NCBI GenBank assembly: GCA_032622095.1
Contig: CP136066.1
Span: 173,287,164 to 173,351,163 of the forward strand
Direction of reading: 5' to 3'
Length of the DNA: 64,000 nt
Source of the DNA: Siphonodentalium dalli
Lineage: Eukaryota; Mollusca; Scaphopoda; Gadilida; Siphonodentaliidae
Within the stretch, counting starts at the first letter, position 1, and every line of letters begins with the position of its first letter. Shown one piece after another: positions 11,360-24,165 of this stretch. The notes beneath the pieces are model-generated. The model was not told the origin of the DNA, ran no database searches, and worked only from the letters and a program-made list of their open reading frames with translations. Both the position numbers and the translations under genes were made by a program.

Positions 11360-11666
11360 TTGGCCAAATAGACGGTTCGGTAGGGTGGCCCACCCCAAAT
11401 TATGTTATACAAACCGAAAACCGCAGCCCTCTAGCCCTCTAGTACCGTGTTGGTATTTATGAACCGATTTTGACAAAATAAACGACGCGGTATGGTGGCC
11501 AACCCCAAATTATACTATAAAACCGAAAGCCGCGCCCCTCTGACCAGTGCGGTTGCCACGGCCGGGAGGTGGCCAAAATGGCAAACATATCGGTTTTGGT
11601 ATTTATGAACAGATTTTGACCAAATAAACGACGCGGTGGTGTGGCCTACCTCAAATTATACTATAA
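11360..11666 (+). repeat. ~130-bp tandem repeat, left part
   Basis: Units contain GTATTTATGAACCGATTTTG, CCAAATAAACGACGCGGTA, GGTGGCC and ACCCCAAATTATACTATAA. The array resumes at 12,948-13,240 after the insert at 11,667-12,947. Confidence 0.75.
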
Positions 11667-12947
11667 CAAGAGGTGGCATCAGAGATGCTGCATGTGTCTC
11701 GTTTTCGGTGTGCATCAGTATCGGTAGAATAATTAATAGGTAAAATCGAAAAATGACTAATTAAGGGCCATAACTCCATCAAATTTTATCGGGCCAGGCT
11801 GGTTTTCGAACTCGTCCGAAATATTCTTGGCAAGTATGTCTATTCCAAATTTTAAACAAATCGGAGGACGTTTGTTGAAGTTATAGCGCTAACGAGCTAA
11901 AAATTCACGAAAAATGACTAATTAAGGGCCATAACTCTATCAAATTTTATCGGGCCAGGCTGGTTTTCGAACTCGTCCAGGATATTATTGGAAGACACTT
12001 ATATACCAAATTTTATTTGAATCGGATGACGTATGTTGAAGTTATCGCGCTAACGAGCTCAAAATTCGTACAAAATGACTACTTAAGGACCATAACTCTA
12101 TCAAATTTTATCGGACCGGGCCGGTTTTCTAACTCGTCCGAGGTATTCTTGGGAGACACCTATATCAATATTTCAATCAAATAGGATGATGTTTGTTAAA
12201 TTATCGCGCTAACGAGCTGAAAATTTGCGAAAAAATGACTAATTAAGGGCCATAACTCTATCAAATTTTATTGGACCTGGCCGGTTTTCGAACTCGACCG
12301 AGATATTCTTGGGAGACACCTATATACCAAATTTCAATCAAATCGGATAACGTTTGTTGAAGTTATCGCGCTAACGAGCTGAAAATTCGTGAAAAATGAC
12401 TAATTAAGGGCCATAACTCTATCAAATTTTATCGGACCAGGCTGGTTTTCGAACTCATCCGAGATATTCTTGGGAGACACCTATATACCAAAATTTCAAT
12501 CAAATCGGATAACGTTTGTTGAAGTTATCGCGCTAACGAGCTGAAAATTCGTGAAAAATGACTAATTAAGAGCCATAACTCTATCAAATTTTATCGGACC
12601 AGGCTGGTTTTCGAACTCATCCGAGATATTCTTGGGAGACACCTATATACCAAATTTCAATCAAATCGGATAACGTTTGTTGAAGTTATCGCGCTAACGA
12701 GCCTAAAATCAGTGAAAAATGGCAAAGGGTCATAACTCTGTAATAAATGTGTGGACGAACCCGATTTTTTGTCTGCAGCTTACGTGCATGGATATGTACT
12801 CACACACCAAATTTTTTAATCCATCAATAAACGGTTGAGTTATAAGCAAAACAGGCCGCCCGTCCGCCGCCCGCCCGTCCGCCGCCCGTCCGCCTACCGT
12901 CCCCCATCAAACTATAAGTCGAGTTTTGGAGGAAAAAAATCGACTAA
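11667..12947 (+). mobile_element. Element with ~160-bp satellite inserted in a tandem array
   Basis: About six to seven units of ~160 bp begin near 11,747. Each has GGCCATAACTCTATCAAATT, TCGAACTCGTCCGAGATATT, TTGGGAGACACCTATATACC and TTATCGCGCTAACGAGCT. Units 4-6 are nearly identical, so their amplification is recent. A GTCCGCC-rich patch (12,860-12,905) closes the element. The flanking ~130-bp array text (ACTATAA, then AAAACCGAAA) resumes across it, so it was inserted there. The exact ends and TSD are unclear. Confidence 0.65.
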
Positions 12948-13240
12948 AAACCGAAATCCACACCCATCTAGCCCGTGCGGTTGCCACAGGAAGTGGCCAA
13001 AATAGCAACCATAGCCGTTTTGGTGTTTATGAACAGATTTTGACCAAATAAACGACGCGGTAAGGTGGCCCATCCCCAAAGTATACTACGAAAACCGTAC
13101 CCCTCTAGCCTGTCAGGTTGACAAAGGAGGTGGCCATGCAAATTTGCAACCATAGCCCTTTTTGGTATTTATGAACCGATTTTAACCAAATAAACGCGAC
13201 GCGGAATGGTGGCCAACTGCAAATTATACTATAAAAACCG
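12948..13240 (+). repeat. ~130-bp tandem repeat, right part
   Basis: Continuation of 11,360-11,666 with the same TTTATGAACAGATTTTGACC and AACGACGCGGTAAGG text. Non-coding. Confidence 0.7.
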
Positions 13241-13373
13241 AAAACAGCGGTGTGATGACTGTTATCGACATGTTTTGTTCGGTCAGCATACATGACAAAT
13301 TAAACGGACATGGCTTGTCCGAACAAAAATTATGTATATATAATTTACTACAAGAGGTATCTCAGAACACACC

Positions 13374-13456
13374 TACAGTAATGCCCTAAGTAATCGACCC
13401 CTTAACCACAGCAGAATTATGGGTAACTTTTCAGGATTTAGTCGGAAATTACTGTA
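13374..13456. mobile_element. Family C MITE, internally deleted
   Basis: Left arm TACAGTAATGCCCTAAGTAA runs to AGTCGGAAAT and then joins directly to a terminal TTACTGTA. Only one arm plus the distal tip remains. Confidence 0.7.
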
Positions 13457-13555
13457 CGCGAAAGGTTCTGAACAAATTCATCGATATAGCACTGAAAAAA
13501 AAACTGTATTCTTTCTTATATTTTTGTTAAATTTGAGATAGTTTTGTTGTGCCGG

Positions 13556-13984
13556 TTAAAGGTACTCAATCCGATCAGAGGGTCCCCATGTCACCAAGAT
13601 ACAACAACAACAACAACATTTCTTCAAAATACGCTTTAGTTATCAGAATCGATTAATTACAACAAAATAATGCCAACCACTGTCAACTATAATGGTATCA
13701 AATTTCCCAAAACGTGTTAGTAATCAACATTTGTTCAACGAAATATGGCCGTATAACCACTTGTTTTGGAGTTATCCATCTTCATCCGCAATTTTTACCG
13801 AGACCATCCGTTTGACGGCGTGTTTCTGGGCCATAACAAGCTTCTAAAATCGATATCTGATCACTCTGAGCTTTGATTGGTGGGTTCCTCTACTCGAATC
13901 AAATATTTTTTTGCCCACCCCCCCCCCCCCCGAAGCCAAAGAAATAGTAATTTAGGAGCGTTAAATCGGATTGAGTACCTTTAA
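13556..13984. mobile_element. Family G foldback MITE, TTAA-flanked
   Basis: TTAAAGGTACTCAATCCGAT at the left and ATCGGATTGAGTACCTTTAA at the right are near-perfect inverted termini abutting TTAA. A CAA microsatellite lies at about 13,602-13,618 and a C12 run at about 13,918-13,931. The TTAA target suggests mobilisation by a piggyBac-type transposase, by inference. Confidence 0.75.
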
Positions 13985-14132
13985 TTGTTTTAGTCAGCGT
14001 TCGCGTAAAAATTGCAACTTTATAGACCTCACATCCGTCTCCGATTGCTACTCATCGGGGGCGGATGGGGCGTCTACTCTAGAGTTCAGTCCCCTTCTCA
14101 TGACCTATATCCTTTCGGGAGCAACAGGGGTG

Positions 14133-17100
14133 AAGTAAAAATTCTCTGTTAAAGTTTTTTTCTCCACGGATTGTGATTCTGGGTGGTGTGTACATCAATT
14201 TATAGGTGGGTGTGGAGTTTTCACCCTTGAGCATTTCCGATAATCCAAGATGGCGTCCAACATGGCTGACGTAGTATAGAATATGAAATAAGTCAGTTTA
14301 ATCTGTTTTGTTGGAAACTATATCTCATGAAATGTACTAAAATTTAGAAATTATTTGGATGGTATTACATTATACTACTGTTTGTAGGATAAGTTGGCAC
14401 TCCATTAGAAAGATGGCTGCCAAAATGGCGACAGGAATGTGAAAAACGTGATTTTTTTTCACTCATATCTCCTATATCAGTTCCTAGTGTTTTGGACTGG
14501 CGGGAAATTGTGCCTGTTTTATTGTTATTCATATAGTATGATAATTTGCTCAGTACTACATATTCTCCCTTCGTCTTAGCCACTTCCAATGTGAAATGAA
14601 CACATTTGAAGGAATTAATAACCGAGTGTGAGTCTTGTCTATAAAATTCAATCTTTGTAGGGCCTGAAACTGTTACTATGGTTTATGATGGCAGTCAAAA
14701 TGGCAGTCAAAATGTATAGAAAATTATATATTTTGTCCTTATGCGCTTGCTTGTCGTGGTTGATAGATGCGTGGAGTTGGCTAATCTGCATTATATACAT
14801 TAAAAAGAAACACTTTAAATAGGAAACAATATCATTCAATATGAACATGGGAGATTAAACGCACATACGGTGTGAGATATATATTTTAGAAGTCCGAGAC
14901 TCCTGCGCTATATTTCATTTATTCAAGATACAACCTTGTATAATTTAGTGCCGTGACCTCAACTATGTGGAGAATGCACACTCGGTGTATGACGATGTGA
15001 TTGATGCACACTGATGTCGTTAAGATTAATCCTATGTACATGACAATGTTGTCATACTGCTCTTGTGGGCAATGAGTTCCAAAAGCTGTACAACATAAAA
15101 TGTTGTCATACTCTAGTGCATCAGGGAGATAATTTGATCACAGCATCATCAAATGAAGATACATTGGTCTGCTGGTACAATGTAACGGTGATATCATCAC
15201 ATTCAATTATAACTTACAAACGTTCAGATGACAGTATCGAACATTGCATGAGTTTAGATATCAGCGTATACCGGGTATCGTTGATCATATAACTATGATC
15301 TAACATTTATTCAACAGCCTCTTCATACACAAAGAACACAATAATTTCCGTGTGCAATGCGATTAGAGGGGAAATCACGAATCCTAGGTTCACGTGTATC
15401 AATCTATATGCCTTGTGAACATAGAACAAGCGCCTGAATACAATGGGACATTTGGAAGACGAAAACTTCCCAATGAATATAACACATAATGACCCGATCC
15501 CAAAGTGAGCATGGTCAAACTATTGGCAACAGTTTTCTGGTTAATTATCAGCCGGCTGACTGAAGCATACCACACCGTTGGTTGAATATAGACTGGAAGT
15601 TTGCAAATTTGGGCTATTCAGTGAAATAGAAATCACACTCTGACGAATACTACAGTTCGCTAGCGGTTGGGAAATTCCAAGGTATTCCCAAAACAATTGT
15701 TGCTTGGAAGCAATATTTGCGGAGAAAATCGGGTCACGGTGGAATAAACTTGAAGATACACAGGAACGGGCTAAGATGTCTGTTTCTCTGAATCAGTTGT
15801 TCACCCATGGCAAATCCCAAATTGGGGTGAGCTAAATCAATTGTGGTTACACCACAGGGCATAATAATTATGACACTGGCACCAAATGACAAGCTCTCCA
15901 CTCTGGTAGTATATTGCAATACTGAACGATTAGTGGTGATGAGTGGATAGACCATACTACATTCCAATAATACCATTCTCGCAGCCTGATTATGTTGAAC
16001 TTTGACCATAATTGTTTTTTTTATTTCCTTAATATTTAAGCTATTCGATGATGATTTAATTCCTGTGCAGAGGTGCGGACTTCATTGTTTCTATGATGAA
16101 ATGTCAACATTTGCATCACTGGTTATAACCATAAATGATGCCTTATCCATATAAGGCTAAACACTGATTTTGGCAGTCAAGTGAGTGTCACAAATCTAAC
16201 ACATCTGATACATTGCAGCCATTTTGACTGTTATGGTGGACCATCTCAAATTTTCAATCTCCATGCAATGAGATTGAATTGTACAGGTAATAATAGCCTG
16301 TGCTTGACTCTGTCGTTTCACATTGCAAATTGGCTAGAAACACGAAGTTATACCAAGATAAATTAGATTAGTGGTTGAAATGGACTGAGACCAAAGAAAT
16401 AACAAGTGTAATGTCTCCGATGCAGATTAATCAACTTCACGCATCAACCACAACATATAAACGAATAGGGACGAAACATAGAAGTTTCTATAAATTTGCC
16501 GCCATTTTGACTGCCATCATAAACCATATTAACCATTTTAGACCCTAATGAGATTGCATTTTGTCGGCAATACATCCACTGGCTTAACTCCTTCAGATCT
16601 GTTAATTTCATATTAAAATATGATTAGAAACCGAAAGTGAGTTTTCGAAGAAATGTCATACTATGTTCTTTAAAAAACAAATTAAGGATTGGAAATAACT
16701 GAACGCAAATGAACAACAAATTTCACTGCCCAAATAATCGTAGGACACAAATAATAGGAAAACAAACAACAATTTATCGTCAGTTTCAAACAGTAGAAAC
16801 GGATATAGAAGATATGAGTGAAAATGTGTCTTTTTTCCAATTCAGGTCACCATTTTCGCAGCCATCTTGCCATTGGAGAATCAATTTTTCCTGCAAAATG
16901 TAGTACAATGTAATAGCATCCCAATACTATATACGTTTGTATACATTATATGATATAGTCTCCAACAAAATGGATTAAACTGAGATTAAACTTCATATTT
17001 TGTAACACGTCGGCCATGTTGGGCGCCATCTTGGATTATAGCAAATGCTCAAGGGTGTGAACTCCACACCCACCCAGAAATTGAAGCACATGCCATCCAG

Positions 17101-17147
17101 AATCACAATCCGCTGAGAAAAAAAACTTTAACAGAGAATTTTTACTT
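14133..17147. mobile_element. 3-kb element with ~600-bp inverted arms
   Basis: The ends AAGTAAAAATTCTCTG (14,133) and CAGAGAATTTTTACTT (to 17,147) are exact complements. Inner pairs continue: TTGAGCATTTCC/GCAAATGCTCAA, AAGATGGCGTCC/GGCGCCATCTTGG, GACTGCCATCATAAACCAT (16,514) with ATGGTTTATGATGGCAGTC (14,679). The arms diverge by about 10-25 percent by eye. The 1.8-kb centre has short open frames (15,065-15,292 +; 15,734-16,009 -) that I do not recognise. Probably a degenerate DNA transposon or foldback. Confidence 0.7.
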
Positions 17148-17164
17148 ATCCCTAAAATTGGCCC

Positions 17165-17690
17165 TTTGCTTCAGAGGCTATGTTAACTGGAGGAATGTAG
17201 CATTATACTAACATCGCCGAAAATTTCAAGCAAATCGACCGTTCCACTCCATAGAAAACATAGTATGAACTACGCTCAATTGTAAATATTTACTTCTCGA
17301 TTCGGGACGCAACTATTGGTGATAAACTAACGAAAACGATTTCGCCATCAAGAGTCACTGCATTTAATTAATATACAAGAATGACGGTCTGTGTTGTCAA
17401 CTTGGATATGCTCATTGTAAAAAATAACTACTTTGAGAAAGATATTCTCCATTTCTATTTGATCACCCTATCGGAGTGTTTCACATCACTTTAATGTGCG
17501 TTCGTTTATCGCCTGCACATGCAGTTGCTGTGTCCAGACGATGTTTTCTCTGGAGTGGTATGCTCGATTTCTTTCAGATTTTCGGCGATGTTGGTAGAAT
17601 TCTACATCCCCCCAGTTGGCAGTAGCTTGGCACAACACCTGAATACTAACTTATCTGTTTCATGCACCCAAACAAGTCCATAATATGTAT
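17165..17690. repeat. Family F repeat, copy 1
   Basis: Contains CATCGCCGAAAATTTCAAGC, AAATATTTACTTCTCGATTC, GAGTCACTGCATTTAATTAA and GGAGTGTTTCACATCACTTT. A fragment in reverse orientation follows (17,575-17,690, with ACAAGTCCATAATATG). Other copies lie at 20,993, 22,200 (reverse) and 55,440. Confidence 0.65.
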
Positions 17691-17756
17691 TTATGAAATT
17701 ATGATAACGCAATATAAATTTTCCGGACATTCTGTTTCCGATTCCATTAATACGAC

Positions 17757-19232
17757 CTGTCACTAACTCGCGGCCATATTGGATCCACCAGTTCCGGTTC
17801 CGTGGTTTTAGTTACAGGTCAAAGTTTTGGAGTAGTATTCCATGTATAAGTCATGAATAATACAAAAGCTCCATATATGGAAATGCTACTCAAACACTTT
17901 GACCAGTAGCACTATAAAACCACGGAACCGGGGCTGGAAGAATCTCTGAAACAACGGAACGGAGCTGGATGAATCCAATGCGGCTGTGACCCAGTGATCA
18001 CGCTTATAAGCGAAGTCACTGTGTTGCTACCACATTGGATCCACGCAGCCCCCATTCCACGGTTTAAGTGTTACAAGTCAAAGTTCTTGAGTACCATTCC
18101 ATATATGAAGTTTTTAATATTCATGAATTCCATACTTCTACACATAGTTTGGACTTTCAATCCAAAAATCACCAAAGGGAACTCTATTTTGACATCTGTC
18201 AGGGGTGCGAAATAGGAATAATAATTGATTCCGCGCAATATACCTTCCTTACAATGAATTGCACTTCATTAATTAATTAGGAATTAATTCGTAATACATG
18301 TGAAATTTGGCCTCCAATATGTATTATCGGGAGTATATCGGAATCATGAAATTTAAATATGATGAAAACATAGATGACAATTGATTCTTTTTGTATAATA
18401 TTTAGGACAAACTCTCATTTTTGACACGTGATATAGATGATGCCATGTTCTTTGAAAAACAGTGCAAGCGAAGCCGTTTTCTGATATAAAAATAATCAGG
18501 TGACTAATGGGTGAACATGTCAACAGGTGACTAATGGGTGAACATCACTAACAAGTGAGTGAACATCACCAACTGATGGGTGAACATCACCAACTTCAAA
18601 TGGGGAAATTCAATCTGATCCTATATGTCTCACATATATAGCAGTTTAGGTATAAGCAGAATGAGGTTCCCCAGATGGTGAATTTGGTGACGCTTGCCCG
18701 CCGTGCGGGATAGCGTCACTAAATTTACCCTCTGGTGACATCAATCTGCAAATGACAGACATTATCTGCAGGCATGTGAGTATAATATATTACTTTTTAG
18801 TTAGAGATACAACTCAACAAGATCTTCTTTTACGAGGAAATCTATTTTCTTTTTTTCCAATGTTTTTCTACGGGTTGGGACAGTAAATAGGTAATAATAC
18901 TCATTGACGAGTAGTCCCGTAAGAACTGTTCCGATAATAAGTTCAACACATGCACGGCCATATCTATAGGTCGTTTGTTGAACTTATAAGCGATATCACT
19001 GTGTTGGATTCATCCAGCTCCGTTCTGTGGTTTCAGAGATTCTTCCAGCCCCGGTTCCGTGGTTTTAGTGCTACTGGTCAAAGTTTTGGAGTATCATTTC
19101 CATAAATAGAGCTTTTGAATTATTCATGACTTCCATATAATTAATGGAATGCTACTCAAAAACTTTGACCTGCAGCATAAAAATCACGGAACCGGACCTG
19201 GTGGATCCAATATGACCGCGAGTTAGTGACAG
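17757..19232. repeat. Inverted duplication, ~250-bp arms (family E ends)
   Basis: CCTGTCACTAACTCGCGG at the left is matched by CCGCGAGTTAGTGACAGG at the right. Inside, GGTTCCGTGGTTTTAG, CAAAGTTTTGGAGTA, GGAACGGAGCTGGATGAATC and the block AAGCGAAGTCACTGTGTTG also recur inverted at 18,985-19,232. The centre holds a family B hairpin (18,656-18,745) and four ~30-bp units with GGGTGAACATCAC (18,500-18,600). Confidence 0.7.
18656..18745. repeat. Family B solo hairpin with compensatory change
   Basis: Stem GGTGACGCT pairs with AGCGTCAC, whereas most copies have GTGATGCT with AGCATCAC. Flanks GCAGAATGAGG and CTGCAAATGACAGAC are those of the family. Confidence 0.7.
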
Positions 19233-19430
19233 GGCGCATTAAAAGTTATTACGTGAGCATTTCCCACCAATGAATATCAATTCTTCTACTCTTAATTGTG
19301 TTATCTGGGTTTCTGTCCTTCGCCTGGTTATGGATCCTGAACGCCCCTCTAAATAAATAATAGGTAATTCCAATGTGTACTTTTATAACCGAATGGAATA
19401 ATCAATTTAGTAAAGAAATGGTTATGTTAA
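18895..19430. mobile_element. Family D fragments around the right arm of the inverted duplication
   Basis: CTCATTGACGAGTAGTCCC and AATAAGTTCAACA at 18,900-18,960, and CATTTCCCACCAATGAATAT ... AATAATAGGTAATTCCA at 19,255-19,400, are family D text interrupted by the family E arm. This implies nesting. Confidence 0.5.
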
Positions 19431-19900
19431 ATTGTCATGACTGCATTTATTAATCTCTTTGTGTTAATCTTGGAGGTTGTCTATTTTCAATCTCATTTTA
19501 CTTTGTATCTGCCATAATTATAAAGCGCATACCCCGCTTTTCAGTAATAACCCATGCAATTTGTGTAATCACACAAACACATATATAATCCCCATAGAGA
19601 ACTTTATCCACGAGTGTAGGAATTCAGTACCCATGAGTGTATATACACCTTTACAGTCGGTGGTCGTCAATTACATATCACATAACAAGTACTTATTTTT
19701 TATTGAAGGGCGCACGTTCACAAAACGTTTTTATGGGCGGTTGGTCGAATCGCAAAACTGATTGTCATTTCGCGGCTTGACGCGTTACAGGATCAGTGGG
19801 CCAATAGGTCAACCTTTTATTGTCATGATGCCCTTCCTTATGACCGCCCAATAATTAACCCTTTCTTTACGATGTGTTCCCATTAGTTATAAAAGTATAA
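19431..19900. other. No recognised gene
   Basis: A 94-codon open frame at 19,477-19,761 has no motif I recognise and no splice context. Otherwise nothing is seen. Confidence 0.3.
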
Positions 19901-20346
19901 TTTAAAGGCCCATTTAATTTTCGAATCACAGATTATTTTTGTATAGTGCTTCGATATTCGGTTTTAATAACAATCTATGGCATAACATATTATCAAAATA
20001 CTATAAGTCATCACCATGTGGAACGTCTGTGTCTCAGAAGGTGCCCATAGAGTAATAGAAAATAGCTGAAATCATAGAAACGTTTCCCCCGTCTCGCTTC
20101 CAGTGTGCAAAATAATTCAAACTAAGATATACAGTTATTCCCCGTCCATTGAAAATAATAGACTTTTCAGAAACTTAAGCACAAAAAACTCATCGGTATC
20201 TCAACAAACGCAACATATTCACAGTTATTAAACTGGATAAGTTGATAATACAATGTTGTTGGAGCTTCCTCTTCCAAATGGTATATAATATGGCATATAT
20301 TTTATATAATGTGATTTGGGGGTTCGAAAATTAAGTGGGCCTTTAA
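19901..20346. mobile_element. AAAGGCCCA foldback MITE
   Basis: TTTAAAGGCCCATTTAATTT and AAATTAAGTGGGCCTTTAA form the ends, continuing inward through TCGAA. About 445 bp long. Non-coding. Confidence 0.7.
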
Positions 20347-20359
20347 TGGTCAATAATTA

Positions 20360-20530
20360 ATCTGGAGGTATGTTCAGGCAATATAATCAGACATACGATA
20401 AGATTATACTTAAGGATTCATATTCATTGGTGGGAAATCTTCAGATAATAAGTTACAAAATGGCTGTTTGTTGACGTACTGTCTGAACATTTCTATATAA
20501 GGGAACGAATATTTAGTAAAGAAAGTTTTA
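20360..20530. mobile_element. Family D fragment
   Basis: Contains ATATTCATTGGTGGGAAAT, AATAAGTTACAAAATGG and ATTTAGTAAAGAAAG in family order. A degraded part copy. Confidence 0.45.
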
Positions 20531-20992
20531 AAACCACACACCACAAATTTTATCAATATTACCATTCACATTAGAGTGGAGAATCGCCAAATAAGCAATA
20601 TTTGACATACGCCTTTTGCATAGCTAACACATTATAGTTTGTGATTTGGTAGCATTGAATGTTGGCTAAAATATTGGAAAACACATGCAAGCGTTGATTT
20701 AAATAAAATGTCTATTTATTTTATATTTGACACATAATATTGAATTTCATTGGACATAGATTTTACCAAACGGTTACCTATATAAGGCATATATAATTAT
20801 CCTATATATTGGATATCCTGTGTGTTATATGGTGTTTATATATGGTGTTTATGTATACATATCGCTACTGTTATACATATGTACACCCGCGGGCAGGGAT
20901 GTGGCCACAGGGCGGTGTCTCACCCCTCCTCCAACTTTGATAAAAACAATTCAACAGTTGGAAACATTACACCACAAATTGGTTGAAATTGT

Positions 20993-21375
20993 TCTCATTA
21001 AAGACATATTATGGACTTGTTCAGGTGGGTGAAAGTGATATGTTAGTATTCAGGAGCTATGTCAACCTGGAGAATATAGCATTCTACCAACATCGCCGAA
21101 AAGTTCAAAGAAATCCACACTACTCTCCACAGAAAACACCGTCTGAACTAGGCTCAATTGTAAATATTTACATCTCGATTCAGGACGCAATTATCGGCTA
21201 TAAACTAACACAAATTATTTCATCATCATCGAGTCATTGCATTTAATTAATATATAAGAATGACGGCGTGTGTTGGCAAATTGGATTAATATTCGTAAAA
21301 AGAACAACTTTGAGTAAGATTATTCTCCATTTCTACCGGGGTGTTTCACATCACTTTTAATTGTTTGATTTTCCA
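20993..21375 (+). repeat. Family F repeat, copy 2
   Basis: Opens ATTATGGACTTGTTCAGGTG and runs through ACATCGCCGAAAAGTTCAA, TCTCGATTCAGGACGCAATT and GGTGTTTCACATCAC. Best-preserved left end of the family. Confidence 0.65.
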
Positions 21376-22195
21376 ACCAGTAATTAGTGACGACTATGCT
21401 GTCTATATGGACCAACTGCAGCATATTTTTTTTACTTTTGCTGAAAATGTTGGTCTGAAATGGCCATGAGCTGGAAATTTGTCAACCTCAGGTTGGAATT
21501 TTCCAACAGTTGGAATGTTTGAGGTACCAGTTGGAAAGATCCAACACAATGGTATGGCGCAAATATGGGAGTTTGATCTTATTCAATGGGGGAGGGGTTA
21601 AAGGTGGCCACCAGTAAAATTAATTTAACAACTCTTATACATCTCACTGTTTTCGTGTAAATAACTTGTGATATATAATTATGGCATCCTATATATATAA
21701 CTATATATTTGCTACTTAATTTGTAACTTTGAGTTTACAAACATTCTCCATTCTATATAGAACACACATGGTGTCCAACTAAACTCTTGTCCAAACGGGA
21801 CATTATAGGCTTATCGCTGGTGAATGAACTTCCGTTCGCCCACCTTTCTCTATTTTCGTGCACACACGATAAGATATCAGACATGCTATATGCCCATATC
21901 ACATGTATTGTACTGCTGGAACTTCAAGCAAACTAAAATACAAACGGTTTAGTTCTCTGGCCAAATAGTCAACGGATCACAGGTCCGGAGGTCGCATGCA
22001 TATAACAAAAACAAATTGATCCTACCCCAGTATAGAAAGGTATCCAACTTCGTGCACATAATTAACAGTGGGGTCAATTTGTGCACGTTCTGGTGACCTG
22101 AGCAACGGATAAGGCACGTGGTGGCGACAGTATGGTGGGGGGGGTATGTTTGTCTCGCCCCACCCGAGACAAATCGTTGAACAGAAAAAGCTGCG
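21376..22195. other. No recognised gene
   Basis: AT-rich. A short inverted CCAACTG/CAGTTGG cluster lies at 21,410-21,555 and a G8 run at about 22,137. No exon-like segment seen. Confidence 0.35.
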
Positions 22196-22199
22196 AGTA

Positions 22200-22600
22200 C
22201 TTTTATCTTTTAATTAAATTGATGTGAAACACTCCGGCAGGGTGCTAAAATAGAAATGGAGAATATCTCGCTCAAAGTATAGTTATTTTTACAATTAAAT
22301 CCAAATTGACAACACACACTGTCATTCTTATATCTTAATTAAATGCAGTGACTCTTATAGTGGCGAAATGGTTTTTGTTAGTTTATCACCAATAGTTGCG
22401 TCCCGAATCGAGAAGTAAATATTTTCAATTGAGCGTAGTTCGGACGATGATTTCTATGGAGTTGTACGGTCGATTTGCTTGAAATTTTCGGCGATGTTAG
22501 TAGAATGCTACATTCCTCCAGTAGGCATAGCTCCTGAATACTAACTTTTCAGTTTCACGCGCCGAACAAGTCCATAATATGTCTTTAAATGGCCTCCAAG
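22200..22600 (-). repeat. Family F repeat, copy 3 (reverse)
   Basis: Reverse complement of the family: GATGTGAAACACTCCGG, GGAGAATATCTCGCTCAAAG, CGAATCGAGAAGTAAATATT and ACAAGTCCATAATATGTCTT. Confidence 0.65.
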
Positions 22601-22768
22601 TGAAAAGTTATCTTCTATAGTGTTCCGAGTAACGCAATGAACAAACCCAACGATTTGTGCACGGTGACAACGGCAAAATGAAAGTCTCGTTTCGTGTCAT
22701 GAAAATGACTAAATGATATTTTTATACATTTGTTTGTGTGCAAATTCCTTGCTAGATTAAATTACAAT

Positions 22769-22899
22769 GGAGATAAAAGTACCTTGTTTCGTTGTACATT
22801 CTGGGATTTGAGCACGAAAACAGTTTGTGAACTCGCCGGCAAGTCAGTTTTCATGCTCGAATCCCAGAATGTACAACTCAACAGGGTACGTTTATCTCC
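22769..22899. repeat. 131-bp palindrome
   Basis: GGAGATAAA...GTTGTACATTCTGGGAT is answered by ATCCCAGAATGTACAAC...TTTATCTCC around a GAACTCGCCGGCAAGTCAG centre. Single copy in this window. Confidence 0.75.
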
Positions 22900-23439
22900 T
22901 AAATCGAAGAGCAAACCAATCCCCAAGTCAAGAGCATCTGCTACCAGCATGCGTGTTTTCACCGTGCTGTTGCACTCTCACTATAAGTTGGCTAATTAAA
23001 TGGTCATAATCAGGTATTTAAATGCATAGTCATGTAAGTATGTATACATGGGTACATTGATACTGCGACGGTCAGATGTTATCTAGAGCTCCCTTTTATC
23101 CCCATGTCAAACTCATCACATTTCACTTATTGCTTCAAATACAAGTCATGTTTTGTTCTGAATGAAATTCTCGAAAGGCTTGTCAATACACGCAAAATAC
23201 TTGACATGGTACATCCAACATGAATGCCAGTGAGAGCTCCATTGCGTGACACTTGTTAAATGATGCCCTAGCTATGGGACTTTTATTTTGATCTATTGAC
23301 ATTTGTCCTCCAACTGAAAATGTGACCAATTTGCTTTTGACTTCAGTCCTTGTGTATACACCTACAAAATTCCACAAATAGGTGGGAGATACACATTGTC
23401 TGCCCATGCCACATAAATTTCATAAGTATCTTCGGGGTG

Positions 23440-24165
23440 AACTCTATAGGAGCCTCCTATTTTGACCGAAATTTGTTGAAAAACATGGCCGCCAGCGGCC
23501 ATCTTGGAATTTACTCTTTGTATGACTAAATCCTTCAGCACACCCTACAGGCCACATATCTCACCCGATCGTCACCAAACTTCATATGGATCTTCGGAGT
23601 GATCTCTAGATGGGAGCTTCCTCTTTTAACCGAAATTTGTTTTTAAAAACATGGCCACCAGCAGCCATCTTGGATATCACATATGAATCCATCGGGACAC
23701 CCTGGAGCCCGCAGTTATTGGATAATTCATTTGAACATTTACAGGCATGTTTAGAATCACCTCTGGGTGGGAGTTATCAAATGTGAACAATTTTCGATGA
23801 AAAACATGGCGCCGGCAGCCATATTGGATTTTACTCTTTGCATGACTATATCCCTATAGACCACATTCCTCATCTGATGGTCACCAAACTTCCTATGAAT
23901 CTTCGGGGATGACATCTAGATGTGAGCCTCCTATTTTGCCCGAAATTCGTTGAAAACATGGCTGCCAGCAGCCATCTTGGAATTTACTTTTTGTATTACT
24001 ATATCCTTTGGCGCACCATACAGACCACATCCATCATCCGATCATCACCAAAACTTCATATGGATTTTCGACGTGGCCTCTAGTTCACTTTCCTTCTTCT
24101 TTATCATTCAATTCATTGCTCAGCAAAAATTTAACTCCTTCCCAAGTTGAGCGACAGTCATTGAC
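23440..24165 (+). repeat. ~160-bp tandem repeat element, partial
   Basis: Four diverged units with AAAACATGGC-GCCAGC-GCCATCTTGG and ACTCTTTG-ATGACTA. It ends AAGTTGAGCGACAGTCATTGAC, the same tail as the element at 2,753-4,266. The GTCC-rich head is missing, so it is 5' truncated. Confidence 0.7.
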
